Part shown: one piece after another, positions 54,615 to 64,000 of the stretch
How the letters are laid out: each line of letters opens with the position of its first letter
Numbering within the stretch: position 1 is the first letter of the stretch
NCBI RefSeq assembly: GCF_001202035.1
Contig: NZ_LGHT01000045.1
Location: 1 to 64,000 of the forward strand
Reading direction: 5' to 3'
DNA: 64,000 nucleotides
Source of the DNA: Pseudorhodobacter wandonensis
Lineage (GTDB): Bacteria > Pseudomonadota > Alphaproteobacteria > Rhodobacterales > Rhodobacteraceae
The notes under the pieces: model-generated
What the model was told of the DNA's origin: nothing
Database searches by the model: none
Seen by the model: the letters and a program-made list of their open reading frames with translations, nothing else
Program-made: the position numbers and the translations under genes

Positions 54615-55853
54615 ATGTCCCTTCCGCTTTCGTCTCCCGCAGATGGCTTTTGGCTTAACGATCCGACGCATCGGGCCTATCTTGTCCGGGATGCAAAGCG
54701 GCAGCTGGATTTTTTTGACGCCAGCCTTGGCGAAAGTGGTGGGCTGGCAACTCTGGATTTTGCGGGCAAACCCCTCTCGGGCCCACAAGAATTGATCACT
54801 ACCACACGGCTGGTTCATAGCTATGGCTTGGCGCAAATAGCAGGGCGGCCCGATCATGCGGGTATCATCGATAGGGGCATGTCCGATCTTTGGAACCGCC
54901 ATCGTGACACGCGGTATGGTGGCTATGCTTGGGGCGTTGGCCAAAACGGTATCGTGGATGGTGTGAAACTGGCCTATGGGCATGTGTTTGTCTTGCTGGC
55001 GGCCTCCACCGCGAAACAGGCAGGTCACCCTGACGCGGATCGCTTGCTCGCCGATGTTGCCGAGGCTCTGGACCGATATTTCTGGGACGATCAAGCGGGG
55101 CTGTTTCGTGATGAGTTCACCCGCGAATGGCAGCCCTTCTCGTCATATCGCGGAATGAACGCCAATATGCACGCCGTTGAAGCAATGTTGACCGCATATG
55201 AGGCCGGCGGACAGGCGATTTTTCTGGAACGTGCCAGCCGTATCCTCGACTTTTTCGTGGGACGCATTGCCCCGGCTGAAAACTGGCGCATTCCGGAACA
55301 CTATACCCAAGATTGGCAAATAGATCGTGCCTATGAAGGCAATCCGATGTTTCGCCCGGCAGGGTCAACTCCCGGCCATTCATTTGAACTTGCGCGCCTT
55401 TTGCTGCAACTGTGGGATCTGTCGGGCCGTTTTGACACAACCGCGCCAGCAAACGCCCGCCGTTTGATCACGCGAGCCCTACAGGATGCATGGCAGACTG
55501 AACGTGGCGGTTTTATCTATACTCTGGCATCGGATGGAACTGTGCTGCGCAATGCCCGGTATTGGTGGCCGGTGACTGAGGCCATTGGCGCGTTGGCCTG
55601 TCTGATCAAGTTTGATGCGCAGCCGGAAGATGAAATCTGGTATCGTCGATTGTGGGGGTTTGCAGATGCCCATTTGATCGACCATGTCCGTGGTGGCTGG
55701 TATCCGGAACTTTCAGACAGCAATGGAATCGCCGCTGATCAATTTTCGGGCAAGCCTGATATCTATCACGCTTTGCAGGCAGACCTGTTGCCTCTGGTGT
55801 CCGACATCAGTCGCTCGGCAATGGCGTTGGGAAAGGCCAAGCCATTGGCCTGA
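54615..55853 (+). CDS. AGE-family sugar epimerase/isomerase
   Basis: 412 residues of an (alpha/alpha)6-barrel type protein. Family signs: TRLVHSYGLA, YGGYAWGVGQNG, MNANMHAVEAMLTAYEAGG with an active His, and the second His in STPGHSFELARLLLQL. The family includes N-acylglucosamine 2-epimerase and the YihS aldose-ketose isomerase. It follows the sulfatase by 100 bp on the same strand, so it may convert the desulfated sugar. No sugar kinase is seen in the cluster. Confidence 0.9.
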   Translation: MSLPLSSPADGFWLNDPTHRAYLVRDAKRQLDFFDASLGESGGLATLDFAGKPLSGPQELITTTRLVHSYGLAQIAGRPDHAGIIDRGMSDLWNRHRDTRYGGYAWGVGQNGIVDGVKLAYGHVFVLLAASTAKQAGHPDADRLLADVAEALDRYFWDDQAGLFRDEFTREWQPFSSYRGMNANMHAVEAMLTAYEAGGQAIFLERASRILDFFVGRIAPAENWRIPEHYTQDWQIDRAYEGNPMFRPAGSTPGHSFELARLLLQLWDLSGRFDTTAPANARRLITRALQDAWQTERGGFIYTLASDGTVLRNARYWWPVTEAIGALACLIKFDAQPEDEIWYRRLWGFADAHLIDHVRGGWYPELSDSNGIAADQFSGKPDIYHALQADLLPLVSDISRSAMALGKAKPLA

Positions 55854-56149
55854 TACCGAGCAACGGTTTTTGGGGACGGTCGAACCAAGAGTTTTGCTGT
55901 TCTTTTGGTTCCGCCGCAAATTTCTGTAAGGGATGGAAAAGGGCTATATTTTGGACATGGCTATACCGCGAACACAGCAAATTGTTTGTCGCGTAGCCTT
56001 TGAGTGCGGTATAGAGTAGTCAACAAAATCAATGGGATGCTTTTGTCATTCAATACGATAGCTTGTTTCTAAATCCGACGTTTTTACCGTTAAATCTGAC
56101 ACAGGATTCACGGGATATGACGGCTGTGAGCGATAGAAGACAATGACGA
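55854..56149. other. Gap with inverted repeats; no gene
   Basis: Inverted repeats with near-pairing arms are seen at about 55882-55911 (GAACCAAGAG / CTTTTGGTTC) and at 55961-55969 / 56006-56014 (CTATACCGC / GCGGTATAG). They may be a terminator for the sugar operon and the edge of an insertion. Nothing coding is recognisable. Confidence 0.4.
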
Positions 56150-56735
56150 AAAAAGTGGCGATGTTGGTGCTGAAGCGCTAGGTCGGCATCAGCCCTTCGA
56201 CCGCTTGTTCAGGTGCATCTCAACTGCAACGGAAGCTTGGAGAGCGGTATACGTGATTCAATCTGGGCGCTTGGCGTCAGCAAGACCACTGCCTGGCACT
56301 GGAGCCGACGGTTTGCAGAAGGAGGTGGCCGGACAAGCGCCCTTGTTCCCCGCAAACACGGCCAACCCACGGGTTTGTCATGGTGTTCGGTGATGTCGAG
56401 GGCATCATCAAAGAGCATTTGACGCGATATTTCCTTTGGCGAGAACGCCTCACCCCAGTGCGAGATGTGACAAAAATCCGCAGTGCCTTGTGCTTCACGC
56501 GGGCCGTCGCCCCAAAGCAGAGTTTCTGGCTGACATCGAGTTTATTGTCCCGTGGCCCACGCAGGGCAGGCCGGACAGCATTCAAGTCGACACTGGCCGC
56601 AATTTTCGATCCCGTGCCTTTCATTCGACCTGCGCGGAATGGTGGAACAATCCGGCCTATCGCCCGCTTGCAAAGCCCTCACTTTGGTGGACATGTCAAG
56701 CGACTGATTGGGACTACGGTGGGCGCGGTGCATCT
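56150..56735 (+). pseudogene. Degenerate DDE (Mu/TnsB-type) transposase
   Basis: Fragments in several frames line up with one transposase: an HTH-like VSKTTAWHWSRRFAEGGGRTSALVPRKHGQPTG, then DVEGIIKEHLTRYFLWRERLTPVRDV. Next come the catalytic-core pieces KAEFLADIEFIVPWPTQGRPDSIQVDTGRNFRSRAF and, in another frame, PHFGGHVKRLIGTTVGAVHL. Stops and frame changes show it is dead. It is broken at about 56735, where P-type-ATPase sequence begins in the same frame. Confidence 0.7.
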
Positions 56736-56978
56736 CGCTGCCATTCTGCGCAATCGGGTGACATACGTGCCGACACAAATCCGGCTGTCGCGCGCGGCAA
56801 TGGCGACTATCTGGCAGAATGTGACGCTGGCCTTGGGGCTGAAGGGGGTGTTTCTTGTGGCCTCGGCTTTTGGGATAACCGGCCAGAGCATCGCCATTCT
56901 GGCCGACACGGGCGCAACCTGCTTGTGACCCTGAACGCATTGCGCCTGCTGCGTTCTAACCACGAGCGGAAGGGGTGA
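56736..56978 (+). pseudogene. C-terminal fragment of a ZntA/CadA-like P1B-type ATPase
   Basis: The frame reads LRNRVTYVPTQIRLSRAAMATIWQNVTLALGLKGVFLV, then ITGQSIAILADTGATCLVTLNALRLL. This is the last two membrane helices and end of a heavy-metal-exporting P-type ATPase. The rest of the gene is missing; it is joined to the transposase remnant at its left, so a rearrangement deleted the front part. Confidence 0.8.
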
Positions 56979-56990
56979 TGATACCGCCGG

Positions 56991-57875
56991 TCATTCTGCT
57001 TTCGGCGCGACCCAGTTTGAAAGGCACCATGCCCAAACTGCGTCAACGCTTTCGCGTGGTTGCGGTCTGTGCTTGCGGATGAGGTAAAAATCCGACTTGA
57101 CATCAAAGCCTGCGGGGCAAATCTCTATCAACCGCCCAGCCTCCAGGTCTGCTTGCACAAATGCACGACAGGCGATTGCAGCGCCTTGACCGGCCAGCGC
57201 GGCATCAAGAGCCAGCGTCGTCTGGTTGAAAACCGCACCGGACAAAGGCTCGCCCGCGCCAAAAAACTTTTGCCAGTGATGGGAGGCATCGTGCAGCAGC
57301 GGCAAAGCCCTAATCTGCTCGACCGATAAAGGAAGGCGAAGATCGCGCAACAGATGTGAGTTTGCCACGACGACGAGGTCTTGGCGAAACAAAAGCTGGG
57401 CCTCGAGTGTTGCGGGAAAGGGGGGGCGGGTCTGGCGTACGGCAATATCGACTTGGTCGCGGTCAAAGTCGGAAACGGCCTCGGTCGCGATTGTGCGCAA
57501 CTCGATCCACGGCAACGCTGTTTTCAGCAGTGATAGCTGAGGGATTAACAACTTGGTTGCAAATGTTGGTGTGACGCTAATCGTCAACGCATCGGCACGA
57601 TTATAGAGCTGACCTGTTGCCTTGCCCATAATATCAAAAGCCCGCGTTATCTCGGCAAGGTAGGCCGTGCCCTGCGTCGTAAGCGCCACTCCGCGCGGCA
57701 AGCGATAAAAAAGCGATAGCCCCAGATGATCCTCAAGTAGTCGCACCTGTTGGGCAACGGCGCCTTGTGTAACGCCAAGCTCTTCCGATGCCTCACGGAA
57801 ATTCAATCGCCGCCCTGATGCTTCAAAGGCCCGCAAAGCGTTAAGGGGTGGCAAGGTACGGCGCGATTTCAACAT
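56991..57875 (-). CDS. LysR-family regulator (GcvA-like)
   Basis: 294 residues. The N-terminal winged helix LPPLNALRAFEASGRRLNFREASEELGVTQGAVAQQVRLLEDHLGLSLFYR is typical of the GcvA/AmpR branch, followed by the effector domain. It is divergent from the MFS gene (162-bp gap) and may control it. Confidence 0.9.
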   Translation of the reverse strand: MLKSRRTLPPLNALRAFEASGRRLNFREASEELGVTQGAVAQQVRLLEDHLGLSLFYRLPRGVALTTQGTAYLAEITRAFDIMGKATGQLYNRADALTISVTPTFATKLLIPQLSLLKTALPWIELRTIATEAVSDFDRDQVDIAVRQTRPPFPATLEAQLLFRQDLVVVANSHLLRDLRLPLSVEQIRALPLLHDASHHWQKFFGAGEPLSGAVFNQTTLALDAALAGQGAAIACRAFVQADLEAGRLIEICPAGFDVKSDFYLIRKHRPQPRESVDAVWAWCLSNWVAPKAE

Positions 57876-58037
57876 TTCAAGCCTATAGATTTTCTACAGC
57901 ATAGCGCGTTCCTTTCTGGCGCGAAAGCCTGATGGAATTAGGTCAATGTGATTTGCACGGCTATGGCCGACTTTAGACCAATGTGCAGGTTAACCGTGGA
58001 CAATATCTGTCTCACCCAAACAAGAACGAGCATCAAG

Positions 58038-59219
58038 ATGGCGACGAGACACGAGACCCTGATACCCACGTCTTATTCAGTGATATTGGCCGTTAGCGGC
58101 ACACATCTGATCAATGACTTAATCCAGTTTTTGTTGCCCGCGCTGTATCCGGTTTTCAAATCGGAATATGCGCTGAGTTATTTCCAGCTTGGCCTGCTTA
58201 CTTTGGCCCAGCAGATCACGGCCTGTATTTTGCAACCGGTCATGGGCCTATACGGAGACTTGAAGCCCAAGCCATATGCACTGGCAGTTTCAATGGCGGT
58301 GGTTGCTGTGGGGATTGTTCTGCTCGCGACAGCTGGTTCTTTTGCTTTACTGCTTTTGGCAGCAACGGTTTTGGGCATAGGGTCCGCCCTGTTTCACCCC
58401 GAGGCATCGCGGGTTTGTCGTATGGCATCGGGTGGGAAACTTGGCTTTGCGCAATCGAGTTTTCAGGTTGGCGGCAACACCGGCACCGCATTAGGGCCAC
58501 TTGCGGCGGCACTTTTCGTTCTGCCGCTGGGTCAGATTAGTACGGTCTGGTTCGGCCTGCTTGCCGTGGTCGCAGTGATGGTTTTAGTTTGGGTTGCGCG
58601 ATGGTTTGTGAACCATCAACGCGTCACAAAAGCAGCAGGAAAACCGATAGTCACTGCCCCAACATTACCAAAGCCCCGGCTCATCCTTGCGTTTTCGATT
58701 ATCGGGGCGCTGCTGCTGAGCAAGTTCGTTTATATTGAAACATTCAAAAGCTATTACACGTTTTTTCTTATCGAGCGCTTCGGGATAGAGATCAAAGCAG
58801 CGCAGACAACACTGTTTGTCTTTTTGGGGGCTGTTGCTCTTGGCACCTTTGCGGGTGGCCCTATCGGCGACCGTATTGGCCGTAAAAAGGTGATCTGGGT
58901 GTCGATCTTGGGGGCATTGCCTTTCGCGCTTATGTTGCCGCAGGCGAATTTGATGGGGACGATCGTGCTTAGCATCCTGATCGGGTTTATTCTTGCCTCG
59001 GCCTTTTCGGCCATAGTGGTCTACGCGCAAGAGTTGATGCCACAAAAGGTCGGCATGGTGTCGGGGTTTATCTTTGGTTTTGCGTTCGGAATAGGGGCGC
59101 TTGGGGCTGCGGCGTTGGGGGCCTTTGCGGATCAGTTCGGTATGCAGCAGGTTTTTAACGGTTTGCCAGTGCTATTGTTTCTAGGTTTTCTGACATTCTA
59201 TTTGCCGAGGATGGACTGA
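58038..59219 (+). CDS. MFS transporter, fosmidomycin-resistance (Fsr) type
   Basis: 393 residues with twelve likely helices, from the ATG at 58038. The start TSYSVILAVSGTHLINDLIQFLLPALYPVFKSEY and LGIGSALFHPEASRVCRMASGGKLGFAQSSFQVGGNTGTALGPL are the Fsr signature. Fsr exports fosmidomycin and other compounds in E. coli; the real substrate here is unknown. Upstream ATG codons in the same frame have no better ribosome-binding site. Confidence 0.88.
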   Translation: MATRHETLIPTSYSVILAVSGTHLINDLIQFLLPALYPVFKSEYALSYFQLGLLTLAQQITACILQPVMGLYGDLKPKPYALAVSMAVVAVGIVLLATAGSFALLLLAATVLGIGSALFHPEASRVCRMASGGKLGFAQSSFQVGGNTGTALGPLAAALFVLPLGQISTVWFGLLAVVAVMVLVWVARWFVNHQRVTKAAGKPIVTAPTLPKPRLILAFSIIGALLLSKFVYIETFKSYYTFFLIERFGIEIKAAQTTLFVFLGAVALGTFAGGPIGDRIGRKKVIWVSILGALPFALMLPQANLMGTIVLSILIGFILASAFSAIVVYAQELMPQKVGMVSGFIFGFAFGIGALGAAALGAFADQFGMQQVFNGLPVLLFLGFLTFYLPRMD

Positions 59220-59379
59220 GACGGCTCTTAATGGCTATTCCACGAACGCTTGGGACTGGATAGGAAGCCTATGGTCTGCCTGCAAACAGTGACCCACCAC
59301 CCGTTCAGCTTTTGGCATAGGCGCACACCTTCGCATCTGCGGTTTCTACACGGCTTTGGGTTTGTTCCAAGGCTGCGAC

Positions 59380-59752
59380 GAGCGTGTCACGCGTTAGGGG
59401 CAAGGCCCATTGATTTCCGCCTATCGGCGCGCGGGCCTTGTTGAGCAGCTTGCCGAATGTCGATTGTCTGCTCGGCGACCGGGGCTATGACGCGGATTGG
59501 TTCAGAGAAGCGTTGAAAGGCAAAGGCATACGAGCCTGCATCCCTGGTCGGAAACAGCGGAAGAAGGCTGTGAAGTACGACAAGCGCCCATACAAACAGC
59601 GCAATCGGATCGAGATCAAGTTCGGCAGACTCAAGGATTGGCGGCGTGTGGCGACCCGATACGATAGATGTCCGAAGGTCTTTCTGTCAGCAATCGCTCT
59701 CGCGGCCATTGTCATCTGCTGGCTTTTAAACTCAATGAGTCCAGACCCTAGC
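59380..59752 (+). pseudogene. IS5-family transposase remnant (C-terminal part)
   Basis: From about 59427 the frame reads ARALLSSLPNVDCLLGDRGYDADWFREALKGKGIRACIPG and YKQRNRIEIKFGRLKDWRRVATRYDRCPKVFLSAIALAA. This is the end of an IS5 (IS427-group) transposase with the last catalytic residues. A TAG stop interrupts the part before it, and the N-terminal half is absent. The end GAGTCCAGACCCTA (59738-59751) looks like the terminal repeat. Confidence 0.8.
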
Positions 59753-60159
59753 GATCAGGCGGACGGCTGGAATTCCGGCTGGCTGGCAGATCAGGCCGAG
59801 GATCCGGCGAGCGTCAGCTTTTCACTGGAAACCCCAGAAAACGACGACTCCGGCGTTTTGGTCGGGGGCAGCTTTAGGGCGCCAGCGGGATAGGGCGAAC
59901 CTTTGTCAAACGGGGTCACAAATGGCAAGCGGACGCAGCACATTGACGGCGTGTTCAAAGCCGTCTTGCCGCACTTGATTATTAAAGGCCGTTGAAACGG
60001 TCCGCGCGGCGCTAACCCACGGCCCAGGGCGGGTAATTTGTCGCAGGCAAAGGCTGAAAGCCTTGATTGAGATCATCGCGGTGCCGCCCAATGTTTTGCA
60101 TCTGTTTGGCATATCGCAGCCAAAGCCCGCAAGGCGCCGCCGACAAGGATTGTCACGCA
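59753..60159. other. Gap before the sulfatase maturase; no gene recognised
   Basis: A plus-strand frame continuing from the IS5 end to 59893 and a minus-strand frame (60172-59906) have no recognisable family. It is likely further insertion debris, with the promoter of the maturase gene at the right. Confidence 0.4.
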
Positions 60160-61380
60160 ATGCAGACCGCAAGTCCCTTTAATATAATGATAAAACCTAT
60201 TGGTCCGCGCTGTAACATCAGCTGCGAATATTGCTACTACCTTGAGAAAGAAAAACTCTACCCCGATGAAAAGAAATTCCGGATGGCCGATGATGTGCTA
60301 GAGTCAACGATTAGCCAAGTGATCGCAGCCTCTGCCGAGGCGGGTTTGACCGAGGTGCCGTTTGCGTGGCAAGGAGGCGAGCCGACGATGCTGGGCGTGG
60401 ATTATTTCAGAAAAATCGTTGCGTTACAGAAAAAACATGCGCCAAACGGTTTGAAAATTACAAATGCATTTCAAACCAATGGGACGTTGCTTGATGAGGA
60501 ATGGGGCGCTTTTCTGCATGACAATCGCTTTCTTGTCGGGATCAGCATTGACGGGCCTAAAAAGATCCACGACCGTTACCGGCTTGATCGGGCGGGGCGG
60601 CCCACGTTCGATGCCGTCATGCGCGGGCTGGATGTGCTGCAGCGCCACAAGGTAGAGCATAACGCGCTGACCGTTGTGCAGCACGCAAACAGTGGCAAAG
60701 GCAAAGAGGTCTACAGCTTTCTAAAGGGGCTTGGGATTGAGTTTATTCAATTCATCCCGATTGTCGAACGCAGCGCAGGGGCTGGCCTTGCCAGCGCGCC
60801 GCAGGTTGATATGGAACCTGGCAACAGCGTCACAGCATGGAGCGTTAGCCCCCGTGCCTATGGCAAGTTCTTGTGCGATGTTTTCGATGTCTGGTTTCGG
60901 CACGATATTGGCACAACATTTGTTCAGTTTTTTGACGTACAGCTTGGGCTTTGGCTGGGCGCACCTTCTACGCTGTGTGTTTTTGCAGAAAGCTGCGGGA
61001 ACGGTTTGGCTCTGGAACATGACGGCAGTCTTTATTCCTGCGATCACTATGTTTATCCCGAATACCGCCTTGGCAATCTGACAAAAACGCCATTGCGCGA
61101 AATGCTTTGGACCGAACGGCAGCAGGCATTCGGCAACGACAAACTTGACCAGTTGACCGCGCAATGCCGGTCTTGTGCTTTCCGTTTCGCCTGTAATGGC
61201 GGGTGCCCCAAGCATCGTTTTGCTCGCACACGGAATGGCGAGCATGGCCATAATTATTTCTGTGAAAGTTATAAAATGTTCTTTCACCACGCGGGGGATA
61301 GATTGAAGGAAATGGCCAATCTGGTTCGGTTTGGCCGACCCGCAAGCGAGGCCCGGGCCGCATTTTACAGGCCAAAGTGA
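60160..61380 (+). CDS. Anaerobic sulfatase-maturating enzyme (radical SAM, SPASM)
   Basis: 406 residues from the ATG at 60160 (AAGGA about 10 bases upstream). It oxidises the active-site Cys or Ser of sulfatases to formylglycine. The radical-SAM cluster motif is CNISCEYC (C18, C22, C25), followed by AWQGGEPTMLG. The C-terminal SPASM part has CGNGLALEHDGSLYSCDHYVYPEY and CRSCAFRFACNGGCPKHRF for two further 4Fe-4S clusters. Its natural client is the Cys-type sulfatase at 53003, now 5.6 kb away behind insertion debris. Confidence 0.92.
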   Translation: MQTASPFNIMIKPIGPRCNISCEYCYYLEKEKLYPDEKKFRMADDVLESTISQVIAASAEAGLTEVPFAWQGGEPTMLGVDYFRKIVALQKKHAPNGLKITNAFQTNGTLLDEEWGAFLHDNRFLVGISIDGPKKIHDRYRLDRAGRPTFDAVMRGLDVLQRHKVEHNALTVVQHANSGKGKEVYSFLKGLGIEFIQFIPIVERSAGAGLASAPQVDMEPGNSVTAWSVSPRAYGKFLCDVFDVWFRHDIGTTFVQFFDVQLGLWLGAPSTLCVFAESCGNGLALEHDGSLYSCDHYVYPEYRLGNLTKTPLREMLWTERQQAFGNDKLDQLTAQCRSCAFRFACNGGCPKHRFARTRNGEHGHNYFCESYKMFFHHAGDRLKEMANLVRFGRPASEARAAFYRPK

Positions 61381-61532
61381 CCTGTCAGTAAGCGTCCTAA
61401 AACACTGCGGCTTTAGGGCAGAAGTGAACTTCGCTGTCGGCTGCGAGGATTAAGCCGAGGTTGGAGTGTTCTCATCGGATGGTCCAGTCTAAAACTGCCC
61501 AGAAAACCATCTTCGCAATTTGTAATCAGACA

Positions 61533-61562
61533 GCATCGTTTTGACTTTAGTCAAGACGATGC
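61533..61562 (+). promoter_or_regulatory. FNR-type palindrome upstream of feoAB
   Basis: TTGAC-TTTA-GTCAA (61541-61554) has perfect arms, is close to the FNR/FnrL consensus TTGAT-N4-ATCAA, and is extended by GCATCGT / ACGATGC to a 30-base near-palindrome. It lies 71 bp before feoA, where it could activate ferrous-iron uptake at low oxygen. Confidence 0.65.
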
Positions 61563-61624
61563 GCTGCGGCCCTCACTAAAAGGATACAAAATTACTCAGG
61601 ATTAAAGCGCTCGGAAAGGCCCCG

Positions 61625-61861
61625 ATGATGAAATTGAAAGAGTTGAGTTTGGGGGACCGCGCCCTGATCAGCGGCTTTGCGGCAAGTTCCTCTGCCTATC
61701 GTCGCAAACTTTTGTCTATGGGCCTAACGCTTGGCACGCAGTTCACCGTGCAGCGTATCGCACCGCTTGGTGACCCGATCGAAATCCGGCTGCGTGGCTA
61801 TGCATTAAGCCTGCGCAAAGATGAGGCGGACGCCCTGAACCTAAGTCGGATTGCATCATGA
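61625..61861 (+). CDS. feoA: FeoA, ferrous iron transport accessory protein
   Basis: 78 residues (ATG at 61625 or 61628). SH3-like FeoA domain: [58 protein letters not shown]. It assists FeoB at the inner membrane. Its stop overlaps the feoB start (ATGA). Confidence 0.92.
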   Translation: MMKLKELSLGDRALISGFAASSSAYRRKLLSMGLTLGTQFTVQRIAPLGDPIEIRLRGYALSLRKDEADALNLSRIAS

Positions 61862-64000
61862 ACGCGCCGTTAACCATCGCAATAGTCGGCAATCCGAACT
61901 GCGGAAAGACGACGTTATTCAACGCATTAACCGGATCACATCAGCAAATCGGTAACTGGCCGGGCGTCACGGTTGAACAGAAAACCGGCAGGCTTCGGCA
62001 TGGCAATCATGCGATCCGGTTAATCGATTTGCCGGGTGTTTACTCTCTTTCGGTTACCGACTCCGGCTCGATTGATGAAAGGCTTGCGCGGGATTTCATT
62101 CTGACCGAACGGCCTGATCGGATTATCAACGTCCTCGACGCCGCTAATTTGGAACGCAACCTGTACCTGACCACCCAGCTGTTAGAGATGGGCGCGCCGC
62201 TGATTGTGGCGTTGAATATGATGGATATTGCGCGGCTTCGGCGGATCAAGATTGATCCCGAAGCCCTTGCGGCGCAGCTTGGTTGCCCCGTGGTGCCGAT
62301 TGTCGCCTCGGGCAAAAACGGGTTGGCAGAGCTGCGTGACCAGATGATTACACCCCCCGCCAGCGCACCCCAAACCACCCGTTTTAGCCCCGAGATAGAG
62401 GCCGCACTGGCGCAGTTATTGCCTGAAATGGTCACTGCGCAGGGGGAGGGGTCAAACCGCTGGCGTGCGATTAAACATCTGGAAGGCGACGTATTGCGCC
62501 CCGAGATGACTAATGCAAGTTTACAAGCCCATGCAGCCACAGTGCGCGCGGCCCTAGAGGCGGATACAGGCGTCGATGCCGACACGCTGATTGCCTGCGC
62601 CCGTTACGATTTTGTTGCCAATCTGGTCGCCGGTTCCGTCAACCGGCTGGATGAGGTTAGCCGCCCGCTGTCTGACCGCATCGACCGTGCGATTTTGCAC
62701 CGCCTGTTTGGTATCCCGATTTTTCTTGGCGTGATGTATCTGATGTTCATGTTCACGATCAATATCGGTGGCGCTTTTATCGACTTTTTCGATATCGCTG
62801 CCGGTACGGTTTTTGTCGATGGGGCGGCAGTGTTGCTGGCGCAACTTGGCGCGCCCGATTGGCTGGTGACTCTGCTTGCCCAAGGGGTTGGCGGCGGCAT
62901 CCAGACGGTGGCCACCTTTATTCCCATCGTTGCCTGCCTGTTTTTCGCTCTCTCGGTGCTAGAGGATAGCGGGTATATGGCCCGCGCGGCCTTTGTGATG
63001 GACAGGTTCATGCGGATGATCGGGTTGCCCGGTAAAAGTTTTGTGCCGTTGATCGTAGCCTTTGGCTGTAACGTGCCTGCGATCATGGCGACGCGCACCT
63101 TGGATAGCGAACGCGACCGCGTGTTGACGGTGATGATGGCCCCCTTCATGTCTTGCGGCGCGCGTCTGCCGGTCTATGCGCTATTTGCGGCGGCGTTCTT
63201 TCCAACGGGTGGGCAAAACATTGTTTTCGGGTTGTATTTCCTTGGCTTGCTGGCGGCTGTTGGCACGGGGCTTTTGCTGAAAGCTACGGTTTTGCAGGGC
63301 AAGCCGACCCCGTTTGTGATGGAGTTGCCACCCTATCATCTGCCCACGCTTTACGGGCTTACAACCCGCACATGGCACCGGTTGCGCGATTTTTTGCAAG
63401 AGGCGGGGCAAGTGATTATTGTGATGGTTGCGGTGCTGGCGTTTCTAAATTCGTGGGGTGCGGATGGAAGTTTCGGCAATGATAATGGCGAAAACTCGGT
63501 TCTGTCCGAGATCGGGCAGTCGCTGACGCCAGTCTTTGCACCGATGGGGATTGAGCAAGACAACTGGCCCGCAACGGTGGGTATTTTTACCGGTATTTTG
63601 GCGAAAGAGGCGGTCGTCGGCACCTTGAACACGCTTTATGGTGGCGCATCGGAGGTGGACGGCAGCGCATTTTCCCTGATCGACGGATTTAAAGAAGCCG
63701 CCGCAACCATCGGCCCCAATTTGCACGATGCGATGGGTATGGCAGGCGACCCGCTGGGCCTGAACCTTGGTGATATTAGGGATGCCGAAATCGCAGCCGA
63801 GGCCCAGGGCGTGCAAACCACAACTTTCGGCTCGATGGCGGCGAGGTTTGACGGCCAGGCCGGTGCCTTTGCCTATTTGCTGATGATCCTGCTTTATATG
63901 CCCTGCGTTGCTGCGATGGGCGCAATTTGGCGCGAAACCGGTTGGAAATGGGCAAGTTTCGCAAGCCTGTGGACCATGGGTCTCGCCTATGGCTCGGCGG
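61858..64000 (+). CDS. feoB: FeoB, ferrous iron transporter (3' end outside window)
   Basis: At least 714 residues with no stop before the window end. The N-terminal G domain has G1 GNPNCGKTT (11-19), the switch region [18 protein letters not shown] (G3) and LNMMD (G4). The membrane part follows, with the two Gate motifs including [16 protein letters not shown] and [17 protein letters not shown]. It imports Fe2+. It is coupled to feoA and probably under the FNR-type site. Confidence 0.95.
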   Translation, partial: MNAPLTIAIVGNPNCGKTTLFNALTGSHQQIGNWPGVTVEQKTGRLRHGNHAIRLIDLPGVYSLSVTDSGSIDERLARDFILTERPDRIINVLDAANLERNLYLTTQLLEMGAPLIVALNMMDIARLRRIKIDPEALAAQLGCPVVPIVASGKNGLAELRDQMITPPASAPQTTRFSPEIEAALAQLLPEMVTAQGEGSNRWRAIKHLEGDVLRPEMTNASLQAHAATVRAALEADTGVDADTLIACARYDFVANLVAGSVNRLDEVSRPLSDRIDRAILHRLFGIPIFLGVMYLMFMFTINIGGAFIDFFDIAAGTVFVDGAAVLLAQLGAPDWLVTLLAQGVGGGIQTVATFIPIVACLFFALSVLEDSGYMARAAFVMDRFMRMIGLPGKSFVPLIVAFGCNVPAIMATRTLDSERDRVLTVMMAPFMSCGARLPVYALFAAAFFPTGGQNIVFGLYFLGLLAAVGTGLLLKATVLQGKPTPFVMELPPYHLPTLYGLTTRTWHRLRDFLQEAGQVIIVMVAVLAFLNSWGADGSFGNDNGENSVLSEIGQSLTPVFAPMGIEQDNWPATVGIFTGILAKEAVVGTLNTLYGGASEVDGSAFSLIDGFKEAAATIGPNLHDAMGMAGDPLGLNLGDIRDAEIAAEAQGVQTTTFGSMAARFDGQAGAFAYLLMILLYMPCVAAMGAIWRETGWKWASFASLWTMGLAYGSA

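Noticed and set aside
59753-59893. C-terminal extension of the IS5 transposase to 59893
   Set aside because: IS5-family proteins end close to the CWLL segment; the extension runs past the likely terminal repeat into unrelated DNA.

Overview
This window looks like the chromosome of an alphaproteobacterium of the Rhodobacteraceae (Roseobacter-like). The grounds are an aerobic-type cobalamin cluster in the cobW-cobN-cobG-cobH-cobI-cobJ-(cobK)-cobL-cobE-cobM-cobB-cobA arrangement, the general codon and GC character, and families common in that group (BMP-type nucleoside importers, IclR/RpiR/GcvA-like regulators). This is inference from gene content; there is no rRNA or marker gene to settle the genus.

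Layout. 1-708: end of an IS21-family element (istA, open at the window edge) with its terminal repeats, 33 bp upstream of a secreted DUF1566 protein. 741-5925: two secreted proteins, then a class-III aminotransferase and a frameshifted beta-keto-acid cleavage enzyme, divergent from an RpiR regulator. 6206-15850: a complete-looking integrative element of about 9.6 kb in the 3' end of tRNA-Ser(UGA), bounded by 14-bp direct repeats. It has a P4-type integrase, AlpA-like and Xre regulators, a Prim-Pol/VirE-type primase-helicase followed by an iteron array that looks like its replication origin, one large virion-like protein, and several small unknown genes. No capsid, terminase or tail genes are seen, so it resembles a phage satellite or phage-inducible island.

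16127-34715: an orphan cheD, then cobalamin biosynthesis. Two cobalamin riboswitches on the minus strand govern (a) a CbiM-like metal transporter gene followed by a terminator and cobF, and (b) a long translationally coupled operon DUF1636-cobW-cobN-cobG-cobH-cobI-cobJ-cobL-cobE-cobM-cobB-cobA. cobK lies antisense inside that operon. Divergently, cobO, two tandem Lin0512-family genes and cobQ form a tight plus-strand operon. A separate cbiX-like chelatase lies at 44360-45034.

34895-40715: a BMP-type ABC importer with a cytosine-deaminase-like amidohydrolase, probably for import and deamination of a nucleobase or related compound. Facing it is a giant class-III cyclase/ATPase regulator (40712-43891). 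45521-46429: an EamA permease. 46480-47925: relics of IS3 and ISL3 transposases.

48033-55853: an IclR regulator, a CUT1 sugar ABC importer, a Cys-type sulfatase and an AGE-family sugar epimerase/isomerase, together a candidate sulfated-sugar utilisation locus. The sulfatase needs a formylglycine-generating enzyme, and an anaerobic sulfatase maturase is indeed found at 60160-61380. It is separated from the sulfatase by transposase debris, a P-type-ATPase fragment, a LysR regulator, an Fsr-like MFS exporter and an IS5-family remnant. 61625-64000: feoA and the start of feoB behind an FNR-type palindrome.

All family assignments come from reading motifs and overall resemblance; no database search was run.
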